64,000 nucleotides of DNA, taken from positions 16,848,403 to 16,912,402 of the forward strand of contig NC_053144.1 of assembly GCF_016808335.1 (NCBI RefSeq), in the 5' to 3' direction. The translations under genes were made by a program, and so were the position numbers. Origin of the DNA: Panicum virgatum. Its lineage: Eukaryota; Streptophyta; Magnoliopsida; Poales; Poaceae. The notes below the pieces were generated by a model, which was not told where the DNA came from, did no database searches, and worked only from the letters and a program-made list of their open reading frames with translations. This document shows positions 1 to 11,651 of the stretch, piece after piece (position 1 is the first letter of the stretch; each line of letters opens with the position of its first letter).

Positions 1-299
1 TTTCTTCAATGATGCTCATGCCCTATCCATGTTTGAACTTGGGCAGTTGCCCCTCTAAGGTAACTTTATGGAAGGATGTTTGACCAGAAGAAATTCAGGA
101 AACAAACACAGGTCATTTGTTCAGTTATTATAGTTTTAGATGGTAGTTTTTATTCATTTTTGTAGAAGTAACTTAAATTGTTCTGATAAAATAATGAAAA
201 CTTAGGACAAGCAGCAATATAGTTTCTGCATATCGATTTATCATCCTCAAGTTAAACAAACTTGAAGAGTGTGTAAACTGCATGGTATAAGTTGTCTAC

Positions 300-1438
300 C
301 TCTGTTACCAGAAGAGCCTTCACTAACTCATCTTGAGATGATGCTGCATATGGAATGAACATATTCAAATAAGAATAGTCAGTTGGAGGAAAACAGTGTG
401 CAAGCACTGCAAGGGCCAAGATGTTGCTTCGATTGATTGAAACCAAATCTGGGTATACCTTTGATTGGAGAGTCATTCAGAAAAGCACCCTTTCCATGAA
501 TTGCAGTGAAAAGCTAAATGGAACATGCAGCATGAGTTTAGACTTTAGACTAACATTCTTTTCAAAATGCAGTGACAAAATATAACAGACATTTAACGTA
601 AGGGGTTTACAAGACAATACAAATCTGATACTACAAGAAAACAACCTCCCTTTTCTTTTAGTCTACGTGACTACATTCTATATAGGGATGGAATCTATAT
701 CATCCTTCGACTCAATGCAACACTACAGATATGAACATTGTGTCGAATCATTCAATACCTCATTCATGATTGGGTTATAAACGACTCCAACGGTGGGGAT
801 TTTCCCAATGGTGAGGCCAATCGAGACGCACACAAAGGGGAAGCTGCAAGTTCAGAAAATGCAGACAAACTTGATATGAAAAGAGGGAAAAGAATGTGCA
901 GTGAAGGTCCCTACCACGCAAATATAAAAAGTATAGCAACTTTACCCATGGACGAAATTTGTGGTGCCGTCGAGGGGATCGACGATCCAGGTAGGTTCAT
1001 CTGTGAGGTCGGCGGTGGCGCCGAGCGCCGCGGACGTCTCCTCCCCGATGAACTTGTGGTCCGGAAAGTGCTTCTGGAGGTGGTTGAAGATGAAGTCCTC
1101 GCAGGCCTTGTCCGTCTCCGTCACCAAATCCACCTGCATCGGCGAGCAATGCGCAGCACCGTGAGTCCAAATCCCAATCCAATCGGCACATCGACATCGA
1201 CGACATGGGGAACTAAATCATAAGAACAGGAGTAGATGATACCTGGCCCTTGTGCTCCACATTCTTGGTCTGGTAAAATCCCTTGCGGATGATCTGGTCA
1301 GGAAATCAAGAACCGGTGAACAGACGGCCCAAGGACAAGGAAACGCAAAGCAAAGAATCCACGGCGATGAGGAGGGGGAACCTCGCCGGCGTTCTTGGCG
1401 GCTTCCACCGCCACGTCGAGGAACTGCTCCTCCGACAT
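300..1438 (-). CDS. Inositol monophosphatase / L-galactose-1-phosphate phosphatase (VTC4-like), 5' part
   Basis: Six exons read on the minus strand: 1382-1438, 1243-1293, 946-1133, 759-843, 459-513 and 300-343, each with GT-AG borders and compatible phase. The protein starts [19 protein letters not shown]. It carries the two metal-binding motifs of the family: GEETSA in exon 3 and [12 protein letters not shown] at the exon 3 end. Exon 4 continues with [20 protein letters not shown] and exon 6 with [14 protein letters not shown]. Known family members are Mg2+-dependent, lithium-sensitive phosphatases acting on myo-inositol-1-phosphate and, in plants, L-galactose-1-phosphate in ascorbate synthesis. 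The next exons (the GTKRD...WDVAAG region) are not visible below 300, so the gene runs off the left edge. No lesion is seen in the part present. The start is the first ATG before the conserved N-terminus. Confidence 0.9.
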
Positions 1439-1776
1439 GCTGCGCTCCGATCTCTCGCCCCAGCCGATTTTGATTCGACCCCTACGGCCAGCAGCAATTC
1501 TGGGCGCTCGCTTCAGTTGCTTGGGTATAATACAGGCAAGCAGGCGTGTATGTATTATAAACGGAACGGATACGGGGCTGGAACGAGATCCGCTGCAGTT
1601 GAGTGCCCTGCAGTGGTGTCCCTGACACGTGGGCCCCACACATGCAGGCCCATCTGTCAGTGGCCCAACTGCAGGCTGCCGAACTGCAGCGGATCCCTTT
1701 CCTACGGGGCTTTGGTTGGGCCGGAGCCCGTACCATAAGTCCATAGCCCATACTCCACTATTTTTTCTATAGAAAG
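1439..1776 (-). promoter_or_regulatory. Upstream region of the inositol monophosphatase gene
   Basis: On the minus strand a TATA-like TTTATAAT lies near 1552-1560, about 120 bp before the ATG. Further upstream the stretch 1588-1694 is bounded by a perfect 13-bp inverted repeat (1588-1600 and 1682-1694). Between these arms are a CACGTG G-box and TGGGCCC/GGGCCCAC site-II-like motifs at about 1624-1640. These motifs are common in grass housekeeping promoters. The inverted repeat could be a small MITE-like insertion or a structural cis-element. Function is inferred from position only. Confidence 0.45.
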
Positions 1777-2978
1777 TGTCGGTACCCTGCAACTGGGGTA
1801 CCCATTTTTATTGTGCCAAGACTTACGTAGTTATCCGTAACTATATCCTAAGGAGCTGAGCAGCCGGACCCATGAGGTCCGACTCCATCTCACCGGACCA
1901 ACGGTCCCGGACCCGCTTCCCGCTCGGGGACGGGTCCGGTGTCACCACATGTCCCAGAGGTGGAAATGCTCAGCACCTGTGGCCGCGCACCCGGACCCCC
2001 GCAGGTGGATCCGGGACCTCCACGTGCCATCCGGACTCCCGCAGATGGGTCCGGGACCTCCACGTGGCTATCCGGACCCCGTGAGCTCTCGGCTCAGCTA
2101 GCTGCTCGGGAGGGGTTTGGAGCCGCCACATGTCACGCAGACGCGGGCGCGGGCGCGGGCGCAAGCCATCCGCTGGAAGCTTCCTCACCCACCCGCATTA
2201 AGTGCGAGCGGTTGAGGCATGTTCTGCTGCCGCTGAGCACGGGACAGCTTTTGTCAGTCCACACTGTGGATCGCCAGTTACCGAGGCGGCTCGTCAGTTA
2301 CCAAGGCAATCATTAAAGACTTAGCGCCGCGTGCATGAGCAACAAGTCATAATGACCAGCTACTAACTGGAGCAACAGTGCACGCTGCTACAGCGGACTG
2401 AGTCAGTAGTTCGGCGCTTCATCATGACCTCGACGCGCGGCTCCAGAGACTAGACTCTACTCCGACAGGACAGCTCAAGACCATCCCTGATCAGAAACTA
2501 CGCACGAAAGCCGACGACAAGATCTCCAGATCTGAGGCATTGAAGGCCAAAGTGTAGTTTATAATATATCACCGGGCCCACCTGTCGGGGCCCACTCAGT
2601 GTACGTGCTCTCCTTGGACATATAAAAATAAGAGCACGCCCGCTAGAACGGGGGTTCACACAGGAGAGAGAGACTCTTTGGAGACTCTCTGGAGGCGCTC
2701 GCTACACAGACACATCCTCAGACTCTCTGGAGACTCTCTGGAGACTCCGCACTAGACACGCCAAGTCTCTCTGGATACTCAGCGGGAGAGTGCAAGCAAT
2801 ACAACACACAGTAGACGTAGGGTATTACGCTTCGGCGGTCCGAACCACTCAAAATCTGTTGCGTTCATCGTGTTCTTCCTCTGAGATTGGGCTAATCCTA
2901 GTTAACCCTTGAGTACTCACCCTCTGAGTTTAGGCGGGTGCATTACGCCACCCGCCTGTGGGTTTGCACACCACAACA
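1777..2978 (+). mobile_element. Solo LTR of a Gypsy-type retrotransposon
   Basis: A 1.2-kb block starts TGTCGGTACC and ends CACCACAACA, typical LTR termini. It is flanked by GAAAG (1772-1776) and GAAAT (2979-2983), a 5-bp target duplication with one mismatch. A TATA box (TATAAAAATA, 2621-2630) is followed by repeated GAGACTCTCTGGAGA units, consistent with the U3/R region of an LTR read on the plus strand. No internal coding region or second LTR adjoins, so it is called a solo LTR left by unequal recombination. Gypsy membership is inferred from the style of the termini and its length. Confidence 0.7.
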
Positions 2979-3638
2979 GAAATTTTTCTCAAAAAAACAT
3001 AAGAACTTAAGTTCTCTGAAAAATATAAAAAACTTTAAAAAAATAGGAGAGAAGAATCCATGTACTTTACTCTACGTATACAGGGATAAAAATCGCACAT
3101 AAAGCTATTTCTTAACTAAAACCACAAGTAGTCACTTATCAACAGTAACAGCAAGTAATTACAGAATCTGATAGAAGATGTTAGTTCGGCTAATTTTCTT
3201 AAATGGGACGGCACATCATTCTAACGGAAAATTCCTAGACTCGGCACCCCATGTCAAATTGATATCGTGCATGCAACCAAAAACAAAGATAAGAAAACAT
3301 CTCATTCCACTTGTCATGTTTACTCGTCAGGTGAAGTTATCTCGTTATTTTAATTTTATTCCTTCTCACGATATTTTTTTTCTTCCTCTTTCGGATCGGA
3401 TTAACAATGTTTACGCGCGCCTCACATGATTTGTGAGATTGGAGTAATTTGGATCGTCTGTCTTAGGATTTTTTTTTGGATGGATTAAGTTAGTTACTAA
3501 ATTTTAACACCTATTAGCATTTATACTCTTGCTAAAATTTTAAATCTTAGCTTAAGTTTAGCCTACCCTATTAGCACTTATGTTAGCAGATGGACCGGTG
3601 CTAAAGTTTAACACATTTACTATAGCCATTATCACTTA
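2979..3638. other. Intergenic, no gene seen
   Basis: AT-rich sequence without a credible reading frame. The part from about 3470 to 3638 has the TTAGTTACTAAATTTTAACACC style seen in old grass MITEs, but its ends could not be defined. Confidence 0.4.
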
Positions 3639-3867
3639 GGGTGTGTTTACTTGGTGAAAAAGTTTAGATTTTGGTACTGTAATACATTTTATTGTTATTT
3701 GACAAATAATGTCCAATTATGGACTAATTAGGCTTAAAGATTCATCTCGTGTTAAGAAGTTAGATTGCGTAATTAGTTATTTTTCAACTCCATTTAATGC
3801 TTCATACATGTGTCAAAAAATTCGATGTAATGGGTACTGTAGGAAATTTTTTTGGAACTAAACAGGG
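3639..3867. mobile_element. hAT-like MITE
   Basis: A 229-bp block starts GGGTGTGTTTACTTGG and ends AACTAAACAGGG. The interior has the familiar grass MITE wording: GACTAATTAGGCTTAAAGATTC, then AATGCTTCATACATGTGTC, then ATTCGATGTAATGGG. Flanks ATCACTTA and TCACTCTT are a possible decayed 8-bp duplication. No coding capacity. Confidence 0.6.
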
Positions 3868-3911
3868 TCACTCTTACCAATACCTCATGTGATCATATAC
3901 TCTCATCTTGG

Positions 3912-5690
3912 TGTAACACCCCGGTGTTAATTTTATGTTTAATTTGCTAATCATGGTACTATTTTAGTCATTAGCATTAATTAAGCATGCATAGTAAACA
4001 CCAACCTTAGCTAAGTTCAACCCCCATTTTTCTCCCTAATCCAGGCCTCAAATCAAGTTTCGCCCAATATTAAAGTTGTAGATCTTTCCTTCCTCTACAA
4101 CTTCTATTTTGACCAAATTTCAAATTTCTATATGAAATTTTGAGTTTTAAGCGGTCAAAATCAAGCTAATTTCATTTGTAACTCCACAATGCTCCTCTGC
4201 TCCTCCCCTACACGCGCCCATGCCGCGACCGGCACAGTCCGGCGACGACCACCACGCGTCGGCCATCGGCGAACCTCGGCTGCCACGCGGGCGCGTTCTT
4301 ATCCTTTCCAGAGCCCTATCCTTTTTCTCTCCGTCCCCTTTGTCCTGCTCAAGCTCGAGCTGGGCTGAGCCGCTGTCGTGCCGTTGCCGGCGTCCGCGCC
4401 GTCCGCCGCCCCACCTCGATTCCGCACGCCACGACCTCCCTTGCCTCGCCCTGAAGCTTCGCCGCGCCTCCCCGAGCCGTTCGAGCTCTTCCCCGACCGG
4501 AAATCGGCCCGTCAGCCCGGCCACCATTGTTGCAGCACGCCGAGCACCGCCCCCAACGTTGACCTCCACCTTCCGGCCCTTCTCCGCCTGAGTGGACCAC
4601 GCGGTGAGCTTCCCCACGACCTCCTCTTCCTCCCCGGCCCTTTGGCCGTTCGCTCTCGGACCACCGGCGCCAGAACACCACCGCGCCGCCGTTAGCCCGC
4701 CCTGCTCCCGCGGTCGGCCCTCCTCCAGTCGCCCCAACTCCATCCAAGCCCACCCATGGATAGCCCTCATCGCCCTCATGCTTCCCCACCCCTCCCTTGC
4801 CGCCGGCTGGCCACCACCTCACCGGGATCGAGCTCCCCGTGAGCTTCCTCTGATTTGTTTCCGCCTAGGGACCTTGTGCAAGAATTGAAACAAATCCAGG
4901 GGCTAAGTGCACAGCTATAGACTCAGATGAATAGTGCCCCGAAGGGTCTTTTTCAAAAATTTGGTTGAAACTTTGGAAAATCATAGTAAATCATAGAAAA
5001 ATCAGAAAAATGTAAACTAAAATTTGTTGGATTCCTTGTCCTAATATCTACCACTTTCCTTACAGGTTGATCTTCAGTTTATAAATAGTTTTTGCTCTAG
5101 TTTAAATGTTAGTTTAAGTGGTAGTAAATAGTAGAAAATGGTAAAAATGTAAAACCAGTTAGGTTAGCTTTGTTTTGGCATGTAGAACTTAGGAAAAATA
5201 TTTAACCTGTTGTTTTTTTAATGTTTTCATGATGTATTGATTTAATCATGGTTAATGCTTGTTTACGCTTGTCTATTTAATATCTGCAGTTTTGGATGTT
5301 CAAAAATTATGAAATTTATGCAGTAGCTTACTCTTTGCATGTTTAGTTCACTATAAAAATTTCAAAACCAGACGCTATGTGCATGTTTGTAAATCTATTT
5401 TTGTTCTGTTTGTCTTGTTGAGGCTAAAATAAATACTTTATGTTATAAATAAATGTTGGTTAATTGTTTATACATGCCTTATCCATATCTTATAATGTTG
5501 GTAAAATTTGGTTACCCGTTTATACATGCAAGTTATGTTTTTGCATTTGTTTGGTTCCTAGCTACATGTTTCCTTTTATTATTGTTGCTAATAAATGCTC
5601 TTCAGCATGATCACATTCAGCAATTTGATTCTTGTTCCTGTGTAAATCATGTTAATCCCTCTTAGAACCAGTTTATAGGTTGCTTTTATT
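3912..5690 (+). repeat. Left arm of the long inverted repeat
   Basis: Pairs with 7440-9234 in inverse orientation. The best preserved portion is about 3912-5440; beyond that similarity continues more weakly. It contains a GC-rich block at 4200-4860. Confidence 0.75.
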
Positions 5691-7439
5691 TAACTTGCTT
5701 AAGTTGCTTGCTAGTCAAATAAATCTTCCTAGTTGCTCCTTATTTTATGTTTTGCTTGGCTTTTCCTAGATAAATTTAGTAATGCTTTTTGTAGGAAATA
5801 CTTCAAGCTAAGATAAATTGAATGAACTTTAGTAATGCATCACCAACCCTTTTTGCCCTATAAGTTTGTTTGTTGTGTTTACTCGATAAAGGATTGTCCA
5901 GTCATCTCTTTCTTTGTAATCACATTGAATTGCAGCGGAATTTAAATAGAAGTTTGATTCAAAAACCACGATACTATGAAGACGTGAGGACGTCACATCA
6001 AGCCCACCGATGTGAATCCTGGTTAGCTCCAACCAGCAGCAGTTACCTGAAAACAGGGTGACAACAAACCCTAAGTATATTAATACTCAGCAAGTCTTAC
6101 CCGACTATGGTATATACTTAGCCGACTCCTAGACATGCAAGGCATCTGGCTCTGGAGTTTATTTGCTGGAAAGCTACTAAAAATTGGATCCTTACTTTCA
6201 ATATTTTAGCTCAATTTAAGTTTATCAAGTACCAACTAGATTTGCCTGAACATCTAGAGCACGCATGGTTGATCACATTATCTTTTCAAAAAATCATAGA
6301 CATCTCATATGCTCACCTTTCCATTCTTATCTCAAACCTTTACTACGATGTGACAAAGTGACCGAGGTTCTCTTAACCGAGAGAGACGGCGAATCAATCC
6401 GATTTAACCTTGCAAGGTGGACCTAACTCACACGACACGTGCAGCCACACCAGACCACATATGTCAACTGTTTCCATCATTACCCCGACGTCTGAACCAC
6501 GCCTGCCAAAACCCGGGTGAATGGGCCCCTCACAGCGAACTCCCAGAGAACCCGAAGGTGACATACAATCCATCACCCGCCATCATACCACTCCTAGAGT
6601 AGCAGGTCACAATTCAAAGTATCGTTGCAAATCAGGTAATTAGCTTACCGATTTCGACTATCTCCTACTTCCGGCATGTGGTTAGTACTGTTCAAACTCG
6701 GTCAACACTGCCAACAATGGTACGGTCCTCAATCGACATAGGCGGAGGCTTACTTTCCATCCATTCCATATCCATAACCAAAATCATATCCGCCTGGTCT
6801 CCATTTCTCTTTCCTCATTGATTCATTCTCAAGCCACATTGCCATAAGTAACAAAAACCTATAGCTCGCGAGTGACAGCAATCACTCAGACTTCTACCGG
6901 ATCCTAGTTAAGCATGGCAATACTAACGACACCTGTATACTAGTATAGACTCATAGGTTTCTAGGGAGAAACATGCATACTAGGGTTCCATACAACTCCT
7001 AAAAACATAAATGCACAAATACTTAAATAAATATTGAATACTCAAATTAGGGGTTATGCTCCGGGGCTTGCCTGAGGTAACGCTAAATCAGTGTTTAGTT
7101 AGATGATACTTGCTGGCGAGCATCTTCCTTCGGTCATGCACATCGGGATCCATCCATCTGTCTTCTGGATATGTCAACCAACATTGTCTTCGGGTTCGGC
7201 TCCAATAGCACGTCCTTCATACGGTTCATCTATCGTACCTAAATGAGATGCGACAATGCATATGTATGAATGCATGGAAGTACAACACGCAAGGCATTCA
7301 TAAAAGTACAACATACTAGCATAAGCACCTAGAGCTATTTAACTTAACCATCACTTAAGCATCTCATAGGAGATGACAAGCACATCAAGCATGCCACACA
7401 AATTAACTTAAATTAAACCATTGTAAGCATCCACCATTC

Positions 7440-9234
7440 AGGAATTAGCCAAACCTTCTAGCCAACAAAATTTAACATGATTCACCAAAAAATGACATAC
7501 TTGATGTATTGAACTATGCAGAAAAGAATGGCTTAGCAATACTTTTGGAAAGTGAAAGATATAGCTAGAAACTAAACAAATGCAAAAACTTAACTTGAGG
7601 ACATGATCTAGCAACCAAAATTTACCACCATGATGAGCTATTGATAAAACATGCAACCATATTTTGCCAACATTTATTGACAACAGAAAACATTTAATTT
7701 AGCCCTAGCAAGACAAACAGAACAAAAATAGATTTACAAACATGCACATAGCTTCTAGTTCTGAAATTTTTACAGTGAACTAAACATGCAAAGGGTAAGC
7801 TACTGCATAAATTTCATAATTTTTGAATATCCAGAACTGCAGATATTAAATAGACAAGCGTAAACAAGCATTAACCATGATTAAATCAATACATCATGAA
7901 AACATTAAACAAACAGTAGGTTAAATATTTTTCCTAAGTTCTACATGTCAAAACAAAGCTAACCCAACTGGTTTTATGTTTTTACCATTTTTCTACTATT
8001 TATTATGCATTTTCAAAGCTTGCAACCACTTAAAATAACATTTAAACTAGAGCAAAAAATATTTAGAAACTGAAGATCAACCTGTAAGGAAAGTTGTAGA
8101 TCTTAGGACAAGGAATCCAACAAATTTTAGCTTACATTTTTCTAATTTTTCTATGATTTACTATGATTTTCCAAACTTTCAGCCAAATTTTTGAAAAAGA
8201 CCCTTCGAGGCACTATTCATTTGAGTCTATAGCTGTGCACTTAGCCTCCTGGATTTGTTTAAATTCTTGCACAAGGTCCCTGTGCAGAAACAAAACAGAG
8301 GAAGCTCACGGGGAGCTCGATCCCGGCGAGGTGGTGGCCGGCCGGCGGCAAGGGAGGGGTGGGGAAGCATGAGGGCGACGAGGGCTATCCATGGGTGGGT
8401 TTGGATGGAGTTGGGGCGACCGGAGGAGGGCCGGCCGCGGGAGCAGGGCGGGCTAACGGCGGCGCGGTGGCGTTCTGGCGTCGGTGGTCCGAGAGCGAAC
8501 GGGCAAAGGGCCGGCGAAGAAGAGGAGGTCATGGGGAAGCTCACCGCGTGGTCCACTCAGGCGGAGAAGGGCCGGAAGGTGGAGGTGAACGTTGGGGGCG
8601 GAGCTCGGTGTGCTGCAACAATGGCGGCCGGGCTGGCGGGCCGATTTTCGGTTGGGGAAGAGCTCGAATGGCTCGGGGAGGGGCGGTGAAGCTTCGGGGC
8701 GAGGCAAGGGAGGTCGTGGCGTGCGGAGTCGAGGTGGGGCGGCGGTGGGTGGATGGCGCGGACGCCGGCGGCGGCACGGTAGCGGCTTAGCCCAGCTCGA
8801 GCTCGAGCAGGACGAAGGGGACGGAGAGAAAAGGATATAACTCTGGAAAGGAAAAGAACGCACTCGCGTGGCAGCCGAGGTTCACCGACGGCCGACGCGT
8901 GGTGGTCGTCGCCGGACTGTGCCGGTCGCGGCATGGGCGCGTGTACGGGAGGAGCACTGCGGAGTTGCAAATGAAATTAGTTTGATTTTGACCGCTCAAA
9001 ACTCAAAATTTCATATAGGAATTTGAAATTTGGCTAAAATAGAAGTTGTAGAGGAAAGAAAGATCTACAACTTTGATATTGGGCGAAACTTGATTTGAGG
9101 CCTGGATTAGGGAGAAAAATGGGGTTGAACTTAGCTAAGGTTGATGTTTACTATGCATGCTTAATTAATGCTAATGACCAAAATAAGATCATGATTAATA
9201 AATTAAGCACAAAATTAACACTGCCGTGTTACAC
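7440..9234 (-). repeat. Right arm of the long inverted repeat
   Basis: Inverse copy of 3912-5690. It differs by point changes and small indels but keeps the same order of AT-rich, GC-rich and AT-rich parts. Confidence 0.75.
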
Positions 9235-9527
9235 TTGGATGATGCATGCATCTTGCATTAGCATCAGATTTTATCGTCACGTGACTCCAAATCAATCACG
9301 GGCTATACATGCTGTCTTGTACTCCTGTCCCAACTCACCAACCAAACACACAATCTGAGATGGCTTGAACACCACGTGTCTCTTCTCGATTTTTTCCCTG
9401 CCGCGGGGACCGCCTTGACTATTTTTTTTTTGAGGGTGACCGCCTTGACTATTTTTAACACCTTGCAGCAGCATATTCTGGCGGATCTTCTCCGCAACCA
9501 GAGACCAGAGCAGGAATAGCGTCACCG

Positions 9528-9748
9528 GGATGTTTGGTTCAGGATAGGGAAGTTCATGCTAGTCACTTTAACCGCTAATTACAGATATTAAATAAAGACA
9601 GTTTGTAAAACCAACTCTTAGAATTCCTACGTTAGGAACTCTGAAGAATCTAATAAAGCATTTGGCGCTTATTTAGTACTTCATGCGTGTGAGATTTTTT
9701 TAAAAAAAATATACGCGTTAGAATCCTAGTGCGATCGAAACGGACCAA
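9528..9748. mobile_element. Probable hAT-like MITE remnant
   Basis: The block runs from TGTTTGGTTCAGGATAGG to GATCGAAACGGACC and contains GGCGCTTATTTAGTACTTCATGC, a wording shared with grass MITEs. Ends and target duplication are not clear. Just upstream, a phrase GACCGCCTTGACTATTTTT occurs twice (about 9408 and 9439). Confidence 0.4.
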
Positions 9749-9841
9749 TTCCACAGCACATTCTACACTGCGGAATATTGTGCTTTCCAACAGTTCATTC
9801 CAATGACATCAGCAATGGCAAAACGAACAGCATAAGAATAT

Positions 9842-9963
9842 ACTCGCTCCCTTCCAAATTATTAGTTGTTTTAGTTTTCTAGATGCATAATTTTTATTAA
9901 GCATAGTAAAATCAATGTATTAAAAACGCCAAAACGCCTAATAATTTGGGACAGAGAGAGTAC
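9842..9963. mobile_element. Stowaway-type MITE
   Basis: About 120 bp with termini CTCGCTCCCTTCCAAATTATTAG and CTAATAATTTGGGACAGAGAGAG, flanked by TA. This matches the grass Stowaway ends (CTCCCTCCGTCCCA...). No coding sequence. Confidence 0.75.
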
Positions 9964-10381
9964 TATAGGTAATCATGTATTCTTAACAAAAAATGCAAGG
10001 ATAGTTAGGAATCGTAGCATTACAATGGACTTCACATCAAACTCCTATCTACTCCGTCCGTGGATACGGATATGGGGAATGCTACACGCCTACACTAAAT
10101 GGATCACCCCTGCTTCCTGTTCAAGAACAAATAGAGTAGGAGCATCAGTTTGGAGGAGCCACCGCTTGAATTTGCGAAGGAGCATGGTACCGTGTCTGTC
10201 ATGCCAGTCAGCTGCTCTGGTATTCTGAAGCGCTCAAGTACTCCCCATTCTCCTCAAAGTATTCAACCAAACGTTTCAGGAACTTGTCGCTGCTCACGGC
10301 CTCCACATCGCACACCAGGCAGCACTGCCTCCTAGCTCGTGTCACCGCGACATTCATCCGCCTGTGATCACTCAAGAACCC

Positions 10382-10966
10382 TGTTGGCGCAGAACTAGGG
10401 CCAACACACGAAAACGCTTGAACGCGCAGCGAGCGACGGCACAATGCAGCGCCGATGCTTAGACCGGTCAGACCGGTCGGGTATACCGGTCAGACCGGTT
10501 GTCGCCGAGCAGATCGGTGACGAAGCCTACGAACGTTAGCCCGGGAAGACCCGTCGGGGCAGGCGCACGTAGGGTTGTTCTAGGGTCGGCAGGCCACCTA
10601 AAACGCCCTCAATCGACGTAGAGACGATGGAGGAACAGCAAATAGTAGATTGGAAAAGCTAGGGCAAGAGAAAAGTAAAAAGATAAAAGTTGTATTGATT
10701 TGATCGATTGGATACCCTAATCGGCCGTGACCCTTTATATTTATAGGGTGGGGTGGACTTATCCCGCAAGAAATCCTATTACAGATCTAAATCTACAAAG
10801 AGTTCTAGTTGTACTCGGATTCCAGGTAGACCGGTCTGACCGGTCCGACCCACCGGTCAGACCGGTCGGTGTTGCCAGACCGGCTACATGGTCCAGACCG
10901 GTCAGACCGCTCTCAAGCACCGGTCAGACCGGTCTGTTCGACCAGTGCCAATTTTGGTCGTCAACA
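10382..10966 (-). repeat. LTR (3' in element orientation)
   Basis: Same length as the partner at 13717-14301. It contains several copies of the palindrome-like ACCGGTC(A/T)GACCGGTC. Confidence 0.93.
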
Positions 10967-11651
10967 TATGCCCCCCTGTTTTTTGGTAATGCTAGCATGC
11001 CAAAAAACAAGCATCTGGACCAAAATTGTCTAAGGACGATGATAAATATGCATCGGCCATATTTTGTTCTAAGGGCGATAAATTCTATCGGCCATATCTT
11101 GCTTCTTTTTTAAGTTGATGACGAAACAACTTGCTTAGGCCTCCATACCTGCTTCATGGTCGCCGACCTTGCTGGTACAACCTCCGATTGCTGTTCCATA
11201 GACTCCTTCTTGCGCATCCGCTGTAGCCTTCTCTTTTGGGTGTGAGACAAGCCTGAAGGGCACCACTTCGGCTGTAAATACTTGTTGTCTTTGCTTTATG
11301 TCTTTCTCACCCTCCTCGCTGCAATCAGGTTTGCTTTTGACCAGATTATTGCTAGCAACAATCGGTCTTTGAGAGGCACCATAACTTGGATATATAGAAG
11401 AATATTGAATAAAATATGGATGCATATACATTCTACTATAATCCATATGTGTGTAATAGTAAGGATACAACCAGGAACATAGAGCAATCGGCCCACCAAA
11501 TGAATATGGCGCAAAAGCATTATTACCTTGTTGAACATGAGAAGCCGATTGCTCACGATGCTCCGATGATGGATTTGTATCTTTAACTTTGTCCGGCCGT
11601 TCCCTCTGCCTCTGGATGACTCATTTCTTCTCATATTTGGCCAAGAGTTCT

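Larger units (their letters stand above)
3912..9234. mobile_element. 5.3-kb element with ~1.8-kb inverted arms
   Basis: The left end GTGTAACACC...GGTGTTAATTT (3912) is matched in inverse orientation by AAAATTAACACTGCCGTGTTACAC ending at 9234. Both ends abut TTG, a possible 3-bp target duplication. The arms match through an AT-rich outer part, a GC-rich block (4200-4860 versus 8280-8950) and an AT-rich inner part, then diverge near 5690 and 7440. The ~1.75-kb spacer shows no convincing gene. The GC-rich block gives matching open frames in both arms (minus-strand 4147-4779 and plus-strand 8255-8689), but with no recognised domain. It may be a captured host fragment or simply GC-rich filler. The transposon superfamily is not established. 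The length of the inverted repeat would allow a long RNA hairpin. Confidence 0.7.

Noticed and set aside
4147..4822. Long open frames in the GC-rich arm of the inverted repeat
   Set aside because: Low-complexity Arg/Gly/Glu-rich, overlapping frames on both strands, no domain; explained by GC content within the element.
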